Origin: Oligosphaera ethanolica
GTDB taxonomy: Bacteria > Verrucomicrobiota > Lentisphaeria > Oligosphaerales > Oligosphaeraceae
DNA length: 64,000 bases
Direction of reading: 5' to 3'
Assembly (NCBI RefSeq): GCF_030814695.1
Contig: NZ_JAUSVL010000001.1
Coordinates: 4,128,227 to 4,192,226 of the forward strand
Shown: positions 19,092 to 27,513 of the stretch, one piece after another
How positions within the stretch are numbered: position 1 is the first letter of the stretch
Layout of the letters: each line of letters opens with the position of its first letter
The notes under the pieces: model-generated
Databases searched by the model: none
Seen by the model: the letters and a program-made list of their open reading frames with translations, nothing else
What the model was told of the DNA's origin: nothing
Position numbers and translations under genes: made by a program

Positions 19092-20009
19092 ATGCCATCG
19101 CTTTTCCAATTTTTTCAACGGGGCTTACAGAAGACCAAGACCTCGCTGCTGCGTAGTCTGCAGGGCATTCTGGGCACCCAGACGGGGGCCTGGACGGCCG
19201 AGACCTACGAACGGCTGGAGGCGGCGCTGATTGCGACGGATCTGGGCGTAGAGATTAGCGCGCGGCTGGTGAATGAGATTCGTGACCGCTATGAACGCGG
19301 CCTGATCGCGACGGGCGAGGACGTCCTCGCCGTGGCTCGGGAGAGCATTCTGGCGTCTTTGCCGACGTCCTCGTCGCCGATGCATGAAGCCGTGGCCGGC
19401 CCGACGGTGGTGATGATGGTCGGGGTCAATGGCAGCGGCAAGACCACGAGCGTGGCGAAGCTGGCGCATTATTTTGCCGCCTCGGGCAAGAAAGTCCTGT
19501 TGGCTGCCGGGGATACCTTTCGGGCCGCGGGCATTGAACAACTCTGCATTTGGGGCGAGCGCGTTGGCTGTCCCGTGGTCGCCGGCAAACATGGCGGTGA
19601 CGCGGCGGCGGTGGCATTTGACGCAGTGCGTTCCGGCAAGCAGCGTGGCATGGACATGGTTTTGATTGACACCGCTGGTCGTCAGCATACCCGCCGTGAT
19701 CTGATGGCCGAACTGGAGAAGGTGAAGCGTGTAATCAGCAAGGAGATGCCCGACGCACCGCATGAGATATGGCTGACGGTCGATGCCTCGACAGGCACAA
19801 ACGCGCTCAATCAGGCGCGGGAATTCGGCAAACTGTTTCCCATAACCGGATTGGTGCTGACCAAGCTTGATGGCACCGGCCGCGGCGGCGTGGTCGTGGC
19901 GATCAACGAAGAGCTGGGCTATCCAGTGCGTTTTGTCGGACTTGGTGAGCAGGTGGACGACTTGCAGCCCTTTGTCGCCACGGACTTTGTCAAAGCGCTG
20001 TTCGCATAG
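19092..20009 (+). CDS. ftsY: Signal recognition particle receptor FtsY
   Basis: FtsY is the membrane-associated SRP GTPase receptor for co-translational targeting. The 305-residue protein consists almost only of the N and G domains; the long acidic N-terminal A domain of E. coli is absent. G motifs are GVNGSGKTTSVAKLA, DTFRAAGIEQL, DTAGRQHTRRDLM and TKLDGTGRGG, ending in GLGEQVDDLQPF. ATG at 19092 lies after a G-rich site; in-frame codons further upstream overlap nusB and are not FtsY-like. It is the last gene of the riboswitch-led operon, 13 bases after nusB. Confidence 0.96.
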   Translation: MPSLFQFFQRGLQKTKTSLLRSLQGILGTQTGAWTAETYERLEAALIATDLGVEISARLVNEIRDRYERGLIATGEDVLAVARESILASLPTSSSPMHEAVAGPTVVMMVGVNGSGKTTSVAKLAHYFAASGKKVLLAAGDTFRAAGIEQLCIWGERVGCPVVAGKHGGDAAAVAFDAVRSGKQRGMDMVLIDTAGRQHTRRDLMAELEKVKRVISKEMPDAPHEIWLTVDASTGTNALNQAREFGKLFPITGLVLTKLDGTGRGGVVVAINEELGYPVRFVGLGEQVDDLQPFVATDFVKALFA

Positions 20010-20106
20010 GGGCATCCAAACAGGCACCGAGGATGGCCGTTGCGGGACAGTACCACCGCTGGGCCTTGCAGATCTTTTTTCTTGTTTTCGCGGACGGATC
20101 TGCTGT

Positions 20107-20358
20107 CTTTTTTCGCGGACGGAGCGGACGGAGCGTCTGTCATTTCTCGCGGACGGATCGGTCGGATCGTCTGTCATTAATCGCGGACGGAGCGGACGGA
20201 GCGTCTGTCATTTCTCGCGGACGGATCGGACGGATCGGACGGATCGGACGGATCGGACGGATCCGATTTCTGATCGGTCTGATCCGATTTCTGATCGGTC
20301 TGATCGGTCTGATCGGTCGGATCGGTCTGATCGGTCTGATCGGTCTGATCGGTCGGAT
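20107..20358. repeat. GATC-rich 10-bp repeat array, locus 1
   Basis: The array begins with a higher-order unit (TCTGTC then a T-rich stretch and CGCGGACGGA) repeated three or four times. It continues as near-perfect 10-base units, CGGACGGATC then CGGTCTGATC, with GATC about every 10 bases. It lies between the ends of ftsY and recX, which converge. The same family recurs at four other loci in this window. Confidence 0.95.
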
Positions 20359-20421
20359 GGCTGGTGGTGGTACCGACACCAAAAAGAGTGCAACGGCAGG
20401 CGAAGTATCGGCAAGGGTGGG

Positions 20422-20970
20422 CTATTCGCGTTGGCAGCAGACGCGGTCGCTGGCCTGGCGGATGATGTCGCCGGCGTAGCCGCGGCCGGCCAGGAAGCGC
20501 ATGAGCTTGACGCGTAGCTGTGGCGATGGCTCGGCGCGGCGGCATAGCGACTGCCATTTGGGCGTGGCGGCGCGGATGGCGCGGGCGAGTTCGGGCGACA
20601 GCCCGTCGTCGTCGAAGTTGCCATCATCATCGGTGAGGCCGTCATGGCGGTCCCAGACCTCAGCCATGACCTCGTTGATGATGTCGGCGGGCAGGCCTTT
20701 GCGGCGCAGGGCCAGCGCGACCTTGTAGCGCCCGGGAGGCGTCATGGCGCTCTTCTTCTCCTCGCAGAAGAGCGCCACGAACTGCCGGTCGTTGAGGAGG
20801 CCCACGCGAGTGAAATCACTGATGATTTCCTCAATGACGGCCGGCGGGAAATCGCGGTTCTTGCGCAGCTTCAAGCGGATTTCGCCGCTGGCGTGCGGGC
20901 GCATTTCGAGGAGTCGCAGGGCCTTCTCGCGGCATTTTTCGCTGACGATGCCGTCGCGGCCGTCCATCAT
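20422..20970 (-). CDS. recX: Regulatory protein RecX
   Basis: RecX binds RecA filaments and restrains RecA activity. The 182-residue protein has the three-helix repeats of the family: REKALRLLEMRPHASGEIRLKL, VIEEIISDFTRVGLLNDRQF and KVALALRRKGLPADIINEV, with an inserted acidic stretch (DGLTDDDGNFDDDG) before the final repeat. The start at 20970 has AAGGA 5 bases upstream. recA is not in the window. It converges on ftsY across a repeat array. Confidence 0.88.
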   Translation of the reverse strand: MMDGRDGIVSEKCREKALRLLEMRPHASGEIRLKLRKNRDFPPAVIEEIISDFTRVGLLNDRQFVALFCEEKKSAMTPPGRYKVALALRRKGLPADIINEVMAEVWDRHDGLTDDDGNFDDDGLSPELARAIRAATPKWQSLCRRAEPSPQLRVKLMRFLAGRGYAGDIIRQASDRVCCQRE

Positions 20971-20995
20971 GTTGTCCTTCGCGGTTGCCTATTCA

Positions 20996-21886
20996 TCAAG
21001 GCATTTCGTCAAAGACGCGGACGAAGTCCACTTCGAAGAAATCGGGGAGGATGGCTTCTTCGAGGGACGGGTCGTGCTTGCCGGTTTGGCGGTAGCCGTG
21101 GCATTCAGTGGAGACGAGGATGAACTGTTCGACATCGGACACGGGTCCGGTGGCGACAGCGCCGGCGAAACCGGCGAGTTTGCCTTCGTCGTCGAGGATT
21201 TTTCGGGCGTCATTGGGGTCGGGCGAGACCCTGCCGACTTCCTTGCCGTCGGCGTAAAAGACGTAGCCATTGGGGTGCCAGTGCACGCCGTAGTAGTGCC
21301 AGCGGTCGGCGGTTTCTTCGAAGGGCCAGTTGAAGTGGCCGTGGCCGCGGCCATCGGCGCCGTAGCCGCCCCAGATATTGCCGCCGATGATTTTTTTGTT
21401 CTTGTACATGCGGTAATTTTCCATGACGTCGCATTCGACGCCGGCGCGGCGGGGGTCGGGATGGGCGCCGATGCTGGGCGATTGCAGCCAGAAGGCCGAC
21501 CACCAGCCGTCGTTTTTCGGGAAGCGGCAGCGGATTTCGTAGTAGCCATAGCGGTGCATGAATTTGGCTTCCTGCTTTTTGCCGAAGGGCCAGAAGCCCT
21601 CGCGGTCCCGGGGTATATCGTAGGTCAGCGAGCCCGTTTGCAGGTGTGGTGAGCAGAAGTAGCCGTCTTTTTTGACCAGGTGGAGCTGCAGGTGGCTCTG
21701 GCCGTCGAGGACGACGCCCTCGTCGGTGAAGGCCTTGAAGCGCTGGCCCCAGAAATTGAGGCGGAAATTCCATTTACTGGTATCCAGTTCGGTGCCGTCG
21801 AATTCGTCATTCCAGACGAGCTGCCATTTTTTGTCGGCGGGCAGATAACTATCGGCGTGATCATTGAGGGCGAAAGACTGCATCAT
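20996..21886 (-). CDS. Family 16 glycoside hydrolase (beta-glucanase/agarase-like)
   Basis: A protein of 296 residues with the GH16 active-site signature GVECDVMENY (E-x-D-x-x-E; nucleophile and acid/base glutamates). Other fold markers are WQLVWNDEFDGTELDTSKWN near the start, YGYYEIRCRFP and DRWHYYGVHWHPNGYVFY. The active-site spacing is of the E-x-D-x-x-E (laminarinase/agarase) kind; the substrate cannot be assigned. No signal peptide is seen from the chosen ATG at 21886, which has GAGG 8 bases upstream. It may therefore be cytoplasmic or use another export route. It heads toward recX (26 bases away) and follows an esterase and a propeller protein on the same strand. Confidence 0.9.
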   Translation of the reverse strand: MMQSFALNDHADSYLPADKKWQLVWNDEFDGTELDTSKWNFRLNFWGQRFKAFTDEGVVLDGQSHLQLHLVKKDGYFCSPHLQTGSLTYDIPRDREGFWPFGKKQEAKFMHRYGYYEIRCRFPKNDGWWSAFWLQSPSIGAHPDPRRAGVECDVMENYRMYKNKKIIGGNIWGGYGADGRGHGHFNWPFEETADRWHYYGVHWHPNGYVFYADGKEVGRVSPDPNDARKILDDEGKLAGFAGAVATGPVSDVEQFILVSTECHGYRQTGKHDPSLEEAILPDFFEVDFVRVFDEMP

Positions 21887-21929
21887 GGTCGAGCCTCGGG
21901 TTGTGGTGATGTTGGTTGCGGTGGGACGA

Positions 21930-23147
21930 CTAGATATCGGCAAGAAAGCATTCCCATTGGGCGAGGATTTGTTCGCTGGGGCCGCGGTCGCTTAATGCCG
22001 GCCAGGGGCCGGGCAGTCCCGTCGGCGGGTAGATGTCCCAGAGTTTTAGCGGTGGGTCCAAGTGTGTGCCAGTGAAGTTGCCGGCGAGGGCATTGGCGTT
22101 CAGCGCGTCGGCTGGCCAGGACGGCAGACAGGGCGCGCAGGTCGCGTCGAGAATGGGCTCGCGGCAGTCTTCGTCGTCCGGCAGGGGCGTACGGATGCCG
22201 AAGTGCGTGGCGAAAAATTCGCCGATGCGCTGGCGGCGCGGGGCATCCCAGGAGTGCTGGCCATCTGGCACGGCGCTGGCAAAGGCCTCTTGGGCGCCGA
22301 GCGCCTGGTAGATGTGTTTGATCTTGCGGGCGGTGGCCAGGAAGCTGTCCAGCAGGAAGAGATTGTCGTAACGGCCCTGCATGATGAGCAGTGGGCGTGG
22401 TGCGAAGAGCGCATAGAGTTCCCACATGTCAAAGCGGCCAATGGCGCCCGGGAAAAGATTACAGTGGCAGTGCGTTTTTTGCTTGCGGGCGATGAGTTCG
22501 AAGGAGCTGGGGTAGCCGGTGGAAGCGATGGCTTCGAGATCGTCGGATAGCGCTGCCAAGCACATGGTGAGGGTGCCGCCACCGGAGTTGCCGGCGGCGC
22601 CCAGGCGAGTGAAGCGCTGGTCCTGTTTCAGCCATTGCAGCCAGGCCAGTGATTCGCGCACGATCATGCCTTGGACGCTGAAGCCCAGCGCGAAGGGCGC
22701 AGTGACTTGCCAGTGGCCCATGGGCGTCCGTTCGCCCTGGCCGATATTGTCATTGATTAGCGCGGCTGCGCCCTGCCTGGCTAGGCGCAGGCCCATGGCT
22801 GCGTAGGTCGTCTTGCCCAGCGCGCCATGGCCGCAGCAGACCAACACGACTGGCCAGGGCGGCGGCGTGTCTGGCAAATAAAGATGCGCCGTGACGGTGG
22901 CACCGGGCCAGCTCGTGCCCGCCAGGCACTGTAGATGACAGCCGCCGAGGGACTTTTCGTCCACGACCGACACGCGCATGGTCGGCGCCGGAATACGCGC
23001 CAGTCCCAGCGACCGCGCCAACAGCGCGCGGACCTCGCAGCGGTCATGGTCGGCGGTCAAGTCGCGGACGGGCTGTCGCGCCAGTGCGGCAAAGATTCGC
23101 CGCTCGCTGTGTTCGAAGGCTGCAATGACGTCCTGCGGGCTGCTCAT
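21930..23147 (-). CDS. Alpha/beta hydrolase (acetyl xylan esterase-like)
   Basis: A hydrolase of 405 residues. The nucleophile elbow is GAAGNSGGGTL (G-N-S-G-G), with candidate Asp in QGRYDNLF and His in GQHSWDAP in the expected order. An oxyanion segment lies near VCCGHGALGKTTY. The fold and cluster suggest a carbohydrate esterase or dienelactone hydrolase relative. No signal peptide is seen. The ATG at 23147 was chosen because the 35 codons upstream are Pro/Arg-rich and unlike the family. The gene ends 43 bases before the GH16 gene, so the two may be one transcript. Confidence 0.8.
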   Translation of the reverse strand: MSSPQDVIAAFEHSERRIFAALARQPVRDLTADHDRCEVRALLARSLGLARIPAPTMRVSVVDEKSLGGCHLQCLAGTSWPGATVTAHLYLPDTPPPWPVVLVCCGHGALGKTTYAAMGLRLARQGAAALINDNIGQGERTPMGHWQVTAPFALGFSVQGMIVRESLAWLQWLKQDQRFTRLGAAGNSGGGTLTMCLAALSDDLEAIASTGYPSSFELIARKQKTHCHCNLFPGAIGRFDMWELYALFAPRPLLIMQGRYDNLFLLDSFLATARKIKHIYQALGAQEAFASAVPDGQHSWDAPRRQRIGEFFATHFGIRTPLPDDEDCREPILDATCAPCLPSWPADALNANALAGNFTGTHLDPPLKLWDIYPPTGLPGPWPALSDRGPSEQILAQWECFLADI

Positions 23148-23304
23148 GCTTGGGCCCCTGGGGTGTGCGGCGGGTGAGGCGGGAATATGTCGGGTGAAAC
23201 GTAGGGGGAAAGATGTCGGGATAGAAAGTAGGCGGTTATGCGCAGATCGCAAGCAGCGTGCGGGGATTTTTGGATAGCGTCGCGTCCGATTGGAGAACGG
23301 CGTG

Positions 23305-24339
23305 TCACTGCGGTAGTGTGGACAGTTTCATGTAGAGTTGTTCTTTGCCGTAGCTGCCGCTGTTGTAATAGAGCGCCATGCGGCCGTCGGGGAGACAGAG
23401 TAGGTGTTGGCGCCAGAGATTGACGCCTTCGCCCTGGGCGATGGCGTCAGCGGGGATGTCATCAACCCACTCAATGGGATCGGGGCACCAGGTCCAGCCG
23501 CGCACAGGGTATTCGTCGTCGCAGTAGGCGAAGCCGCCGAGGCTTGGGGGTGGCTCTTCGCGGTGGACGGCCTGGTCGCCGCTGAGGGGAGCCGTCGGCG
23601 AGGCATTGATGACGGCAAGCCAGCGATGACTGCGGCCGGGAATGAGCTGCAGGCCGCCGACCCAGCCGGAACTCCAATGGCCGGCTTGCTGGCAGGGCGG
23701 CAGGATCACGCCGAGCTTGCGCGCGTGGCTGTCGCCAATGCCCTGCACGGCGACGCCCTGCGCTGAGCCGCGTGGACTGAACTCGCGCGCCTGGGGCTGT
23801 AGCGGATAGCCCATGTAAAAATAGAGAAATTCCTGCCGGTCGGCGAAGTAGTAGCCGGTGACGGCGTCGCAATGCTTGGCGTCAAAATCGTTGTCGGCAC
23901 CGCGGTCGATGAGCGGCGTCGTTTCCAGTGTCCAGGGTCCGGCGAGTTTTTCGGCGTGGGCGCGTTGGATGATCTTATTGTGGCCGGTGTAGCTGACGGT
24001 GACCAGCCAGAAGCGGCCGTCGACTTTTGCGGCGCGGTTGGGCTGCAAGGCGTCCATGACCACAAAGGGCTTATGGGTGCGACCACCGAGGAGCGCCTCG
24101 GGATTGCTGAATAGCAGTGGGCCTTGGAACTGCCACTGGCCGGGGCCGATATTTTCACGGCTGGGGCAGATGGCCTGGGCGTGTCCGGGGGGGCTGAAAA
24201 ACAGCACCATGCGCCAGCCGGGAATGTCGTCGTCCCAGACAATGCAGGGATCGCCCGCGACGCTGCTGCCTTTTTCGGTCTTCATCCGTTCCAGAATCAT
24301 CCCCTGCCGTTCCCATTGCGTTGGAATGTCGTAGCGCAT
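23305..24339 (-). CDS. Beta-propeller glycosidase-like protein (GH43/GH32-like)
   Basis: A protein of 344 residues with repeated short beta motifs around acidic residues: AGDPCIVWDDDIPGWRMVLFF near residue 28, DGRFWLVTVSYTG, YYFADRQEFLYFYMG and LPDGRMALYYNSGSYG near the end. These fit five-bladed propeller glycosidases or glycoside phosphorylases of the GH43/GH32/GH130 type. I cannot point with confidence to all three catalytic acids. No signal peptide is seen. ATG at 24339 has AAGGA 4 bases upstream. It is the first gene of a minus-strand carbohydrate cluster with the esterase and GH16 genes. Confidence 0.6.
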   Translation of the reverse strand: MRYDIPTQWERQGMILERMKTEKGSSVAGDPCIVWDDDIPGWRMVLFFSPPGHAQAICPSRENIGPGQWQFQGPLLFSNPEALLGGRTHKPFVVMDALQPNRAAKVDGRFWLVTVSYTGHNKIIQRAHAEKLAGPWTLETTPLIDRGADNDFDAKHCDAVTGYYFADRQEFLYFYMGYPLQPQAREFSPRGSAQGVAVQGIGDSHARKLGVILPPCQQAGHWSSGWVGGLQLIPGRSHRWLAVINASPTAPLSGDQAVHREEPPPSLGGFAYCDDEYPVRGWTWCPDPIEWVDDIPADAIAQGEGVNLWRQHLLCLPDGRMALYYNSGSYGKEQLYMKLSTLPQ

Positions 24340-24506
24340 CGTCCTTCTCCTCACAAATAACGCGAGTTTGTCCTTGTTCACATCTGGATACACGGTCTGC
24401 CAGCTTGTCGCGGCCCGTCGCGGCGTGGTGGCGCTACGGTGAAGGCCGCGCATAAACATATACGCTCGGATAGACGGCGAAAGGGCCGCAGTGCGCTTTT
24501 GCCGTT

Positions 24507-24567
24507 ATTCGCGGACGGATCGGACGGATCGGACGGATCGGTCTGATCGGTCTGATCGGACTGACCG
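24507..24567. repeat. GATC-rich 10-bp repeat array, locus 2
   Basis: A short copy of the family: TTCGCGGACGGATC followed by three GGATCGGAC-like units and two GGTCTGATC-like units. It lies between the divergent propeller gene and membrane-protein gene and ends about 20 bases before a predicted -35 box. Confidence 0.9.
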
Positions 24568-24585
24568 GAAATGGCTCTGGCTGAT

Positions 24586-24614
24586 TTGATGTTGCCTGTT
24601 CCAGCGTGTATCTT
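24586..24614 (+). promoter_or_regulatory. Candidate promoter for membrane protein-helicase pair
   Basis: TTGATG (24586-24591), a 17-base spacer and TATCTT (24609-24614), about 45 bases before the ATG at 24659. The -10 match is moderate. Confidence 0.4.
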
Positions 24615-24658
24615 TCGAGTTACGCCCGTTGCATAATCGCGCCTTTTTGGAGGTATGG

Positions 24659-25483
24659 ATGGACACATCCGACAAACAATCGCAAAGATCCTCAGATAGC
24701 CTTTTTGCCGAGCGTGATGTCACGCATTCAGTCGAGGCAGTGAAGCTCTGCTGGGAGATGGAAAAGGCCCGTCGCCGCCGCTTGTTGTTGCGGGTGGTTC
24801 TGCCGATCATGCTGGTCGTTATGGGCGTGGCGGTCTATATGCTGACGCGGTCCGAGTTCGGCAAGCAGCTATTCAGTGGCCATAGCCATTCCGGCGGTTG
24901 CTGTGGGAGCGACGGGCCCATGGCGGAAAACGCCGCCGATTACAAGGGCCCTGGGCGTTTTGAAGGCTACGAGGGCGCCAAGATCAAGATATTGGCCATT
25001 ATTCCCGGCGGGACGCCGCGTTATGGCGATTTCACTCGCGTGCTGCTGGACGCCATTGACAACAAGCCCAGCGAGTTCCATGTGCAGCTCATCGACCTCT
25101 TTGACCTCAACGAGGAGAGCGCCAAGGAGTTGGTCGGCGCCTACTGCACGGCGATTGTCATCAACGACCAGCGAGAATTCACCGTGCCCGATGGCGACGG
25201 CGGCACGCGCGCGGTGACCTTCATGGAGAATGTCAACCAGGATTTGTCCGCGCAGGATTTGGTCACCGTGCTCAATCAGCTGCATGCCGAGCATTACGGG
25301 CCGTCGGCGAAGCCGGTGGTGACTCTGCCGGAGCCCGAGCCTGAGCCCGAGGCGGTGAAGAGCGATCCGCTGCCGAAAGTCGTCCCGGCAAATCATGTGC
25401 ACGACGAAGGCGCGGACGAGGCTGCAGACGGCGATGCACCAGTGATCCGCCTGACTTTGCCGACGATGAAGGCTGGCGAATGA
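24659..25483 (+). CDS. Single-pass membrane protein of unknown function
   Basis: A protein of 274 residues not recognised as a known family. A cytoplasmic N-terminus of about 45 residues with a basic stretch (EKARRRRLLLR) precedes one transmembrane helix (VVLPIMLVVMGVAVYML). Next comes a His/Cys cluster, GHSHSGGCCGS, that could bind a metal. An alpha/beta domain follows (IKILAIIPGGTPRYGDFTRVLLDA ... FHVQLIDLFDL) that could be thioredoxin-like, although no CxxC is present in it. The tail is acidic and Pro-rich (PEPEPEPE). ATG at 24659 follows GGAGG by 6 bases. Its stop overlaps the next ATG (ATGA), so it is translationally coupled to the helicase gene. Confidence 0.7.
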   Translation: MDTSDKQSQRSSDSLFAERDVTHSVEAVKLCWEMEKARRRRLLLRVVLPIMLVVMGVAVYMLTRSEFGKQLFSGHSHSGGCCGSDGPMAENAADYKGPGRFEGYEGAKIKILAIIPGGTPRYGDFTRVLLDAIDNKPSEFHVQLIDLFDLNEESAKELVGAYCTAIVINDQREFTVPDGDGGTRAVTFMENVNQDLSAQDLVTVLNQLHAEHYGPSAKPVVTLPEPEPEPEAVKSDPLPKVVPANHVHDEGADEAADGDAPVIRLTLPTMKAGE

Positions 25484-27477
25484 GTGTTGCGCAGACGGAG
25501 GCATTCTTTGGCGCGGACTCGCCATTGCGCTTGGCGTCCAGCACCAAGGCGGGTTTTAGTTATGAGCCACGGCCCCAGCAGGTCGCCATGGCGAAGGCGG
25601 TAGCCGAAGCCCTGGACGACGGTGCGAACCTCTGTGTCGAGGCCCCAACGGGCGTCGGCAAGACCTTTGCCTACTTGGTTCCGGCCTACTATTATGCCTT
25701 GGCCACTGGCAAGCCCGTGGTCGTCAGTACGCACACGATCAATCTCCAGGAACAAATCATCGGCCGCGACATTCCGCTGCTGGAGAGGATGCTCGACGTG
25801 GAAATCCGCGCCGAAGTCGCCAAGGGCCGCGGCAATTACCTGTGCCTGCGGCGCCTGAACCAGCTGGCCGATATGGACCAGACGCTGTTGCCCGATGACT
25901 CGATCCTTGGTGAGCTCGGGCGGCTGCTGCGTTGGGCCGAAAAAACCAGCAATGGCGACCGCGGCGATTTCCCGGGGGGATTGTCGCCGGTACTGTGGAG
26001 CAGCGTTTGCTGCGAGCGTGGGACCTGCACCAACAAGCAGTGCACCTTTTATCGCAGCTGCTTTCTGATGAAAGTGCGGCGGAGCGTCCACCAGGCGCAG
26101 ATCGTGGTCGCCAATCACGCGCTGTTTTTCAGTGCGCTGGCTATGAGCAACGACGACGGCGTTAGCGGCTGCGCGGACCCCGAGCAGGTGTCGGACAGCA
26201 TCCTGCCGGACTACTCGGCGGTGATACTCGACGAGGGGCACACGCTGGAAGACTGCGCGGCGTCGCACCTCGGCCTGCGGGCCGACACCTTCGTCATCCT
26301 TCGTTTGCTCGGCCGCTTGTATTCCGACGAGCGCAAGACTGGCATGCTCATGGCCGAAAGCGCTGCCCCGGCGCGGGCGGCGGTAAGCGACTGCCGGCGG
26401 CGCGCCGTGCTGTTCTTTCAGCGTCTGAACGACTGGCTGGCCGACCAGCGCCAGAATCCCCTGCGCTACACGGTGCCGGGGCACATCAACAACTACCTGG
26501 CTGAGCCGCTGCGTCGCCTTGATTACGAGCTGCGGCAGCTGATTCAGCGTGAAGACGACCAGAGCACCAAGCAGGAACTCACGGCTGCTGCCGACGAACT
26601 CAAGGACCAGTGTGCCGCCCTGGACAGCTTCTTTACCATGGAGCTGCCCGAATACGTGTATTGGTTCGAACGGCAGGGCCGGGATGGCCAGGACATCAGC
26701 TTCAACGTTGTGCCGGTTGATGTGGCGCCGATCATGCGTGGCATGCTTTTCTCCCGCCCGCCGGTGATTATCACCAGTGCGACGCTCGCCGTGGATGGCA
26801 ACATCGGCTACTTCCAGCATCGTCTGGGTGCCGAAGAGGCGCGGACGCTGATACTCGACACGCCCTTTGACTTCAGCCGCCAAGTCACCTTGCACATCTG
26901 TAATCACATGCCCGATCCGCGCGCTGCGGCCGAGGCCTTTCAGGAGGAGGCGGCCAAGTATATCCAGCATTATCTGCGCCTGACCCACGGCCGGGCTTTC
27001 GTGCTCTTCACCAGCTACAACATGATGCACGAGATCGCCATGCGCCTGGAAGACTTCTGCGCCGAAGAGCATCTCACCATGATGATTCAGGGCGAAGGCA
27101 TGACGCCGCGCAAAATGTTGGAGAGCTTCAAGCAGACCGAAGGCGCGGTCATCCTCGGCACCGCCAGCTTCTGGACCGGCGTTGATGTGCCAGGAGATGC
27201 GCTCAGCAATGTGATTATCACCCGCCTGCCTTTTGCCGTGCCCGACCACCCGCTCAGCGCCGCGAGGACCGAAAAAGCCGAGCGCGAAGGGCGCAATTCT
27301 TTCTTCGAGTACTCGCTGCCTGACGCCGTGCTCAAATTCCGTCAGGGCTTCGGCCGCCTGATCCGCACCAAGGACGACACGGGCATCGTGGTCATACTCG
27401 ACAGCCGCATCGTTACTAAGCGCTACGGGCGCGTCTTCCTCAATTCCATCCCGGCCTGTCCGGTGGAGATGTTCTAG
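25480..27477 (+). CDS. DinG/YoaA-type ATP-dependent helicase
   Basis: A superfamily 2 iron-sulfur helicase of 665 residues in the XPD/DinG group. Walker A is APTGVGKTFAYLVPA (residues about 52-66), motif Ia is VVSTHTINLQEQI and the DEAH box reads DEGH, as in DinG. Cysteines for a 4Fe-4S cluster lie in NYLCLRRL and CCERGTCTNKQCTFYRSC. C-terminal motifs TSATLAV, GTASFWTGVDVPGDAL and FRQGFGRLIRTKDD are intact. It probably unwinds DNA intermediates such as R-loops during repair. It starts within the stop of the upstream membrane protein gene (4-base overlap), which suggests linked synthesis. Confidence 0.93.
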   Translation: MSVAQTEAFFGADSPLRLASSTKAGFSYEPRPQQVAMAKAVAEALDDGANLCVEAPTGVGKTFAYLVPAYYYALATGKPVVVSTHTINLQEQIIGRDIPLLERMLDVEIRAEVAKGRGNYLCLRRLNQLADMDQTLLPDDSILGELGRLLRWAEKTSNGDRGDFPGGLSPVLWSSVCCERGTCTNKQCTFYRSCFLMKVRRSVHQAQIVVANHALFFSALAMSNDDGVSGCADPEQVSDSILPDYSAVILDEGHTLEDCAASHLGLRADTFVILRLLGRLYSDERKTGMLMAESAAPARAAVSDCRRRAVLFFQRLNDWLADQRQNPLRYTVPGHINNYLAEPLRRLDYELRQLIQREDDQSTKQELTAAADELKDQCAALDSFFTMELPEYVYWFERQGRDGQDISFNVVPVDVAPIMRGMLFSRPPVIITSATLAVDGNIGYFQHRLGAEEARTLILDTPFDFSRQVTLHICNHMPDPRAAAEAFQEEAAKYIQHYLRLTHGRAFVLFTSYNMMHEIAMRLEDFCAEEHLTMMIQGEGMTPRKMLESFKQTEGAVILGTASFWTGVDVPGDALSNVIITRLPFAVPDHPLSAARTEKAEREGRNSFFEYSLPDAVLKFRQGFGRLIRTKDDTGIVVILDSRIVTKRYGRVFLNSIPACPVEMF

Positions 27478-27513
27478 GGCAGCGGTATGCGTGTTAGTAT
27501 CCAAGGAGTTCCG

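Noticed and set aside
20107..20520. Frames giving SDRSDRSDR or IRPIRPIRP repeats in the GATC arrays
   Set aside because: They are translations of the 10-bp units, appear on both strands and at all loci, and lack start signals.
26220..26240. DEGH instead of DEAH in the helicase Walker B as a mutated active site
   Set aside because: DEGH is the usual form in DinG relatives.
25393..27504. 703-residue minus-strand frame opposite the helicase gene
   Set aside because: Antisense of a gene with full helicase motifs; composition is Arg/His/Ala-rich and no family motif is seen.
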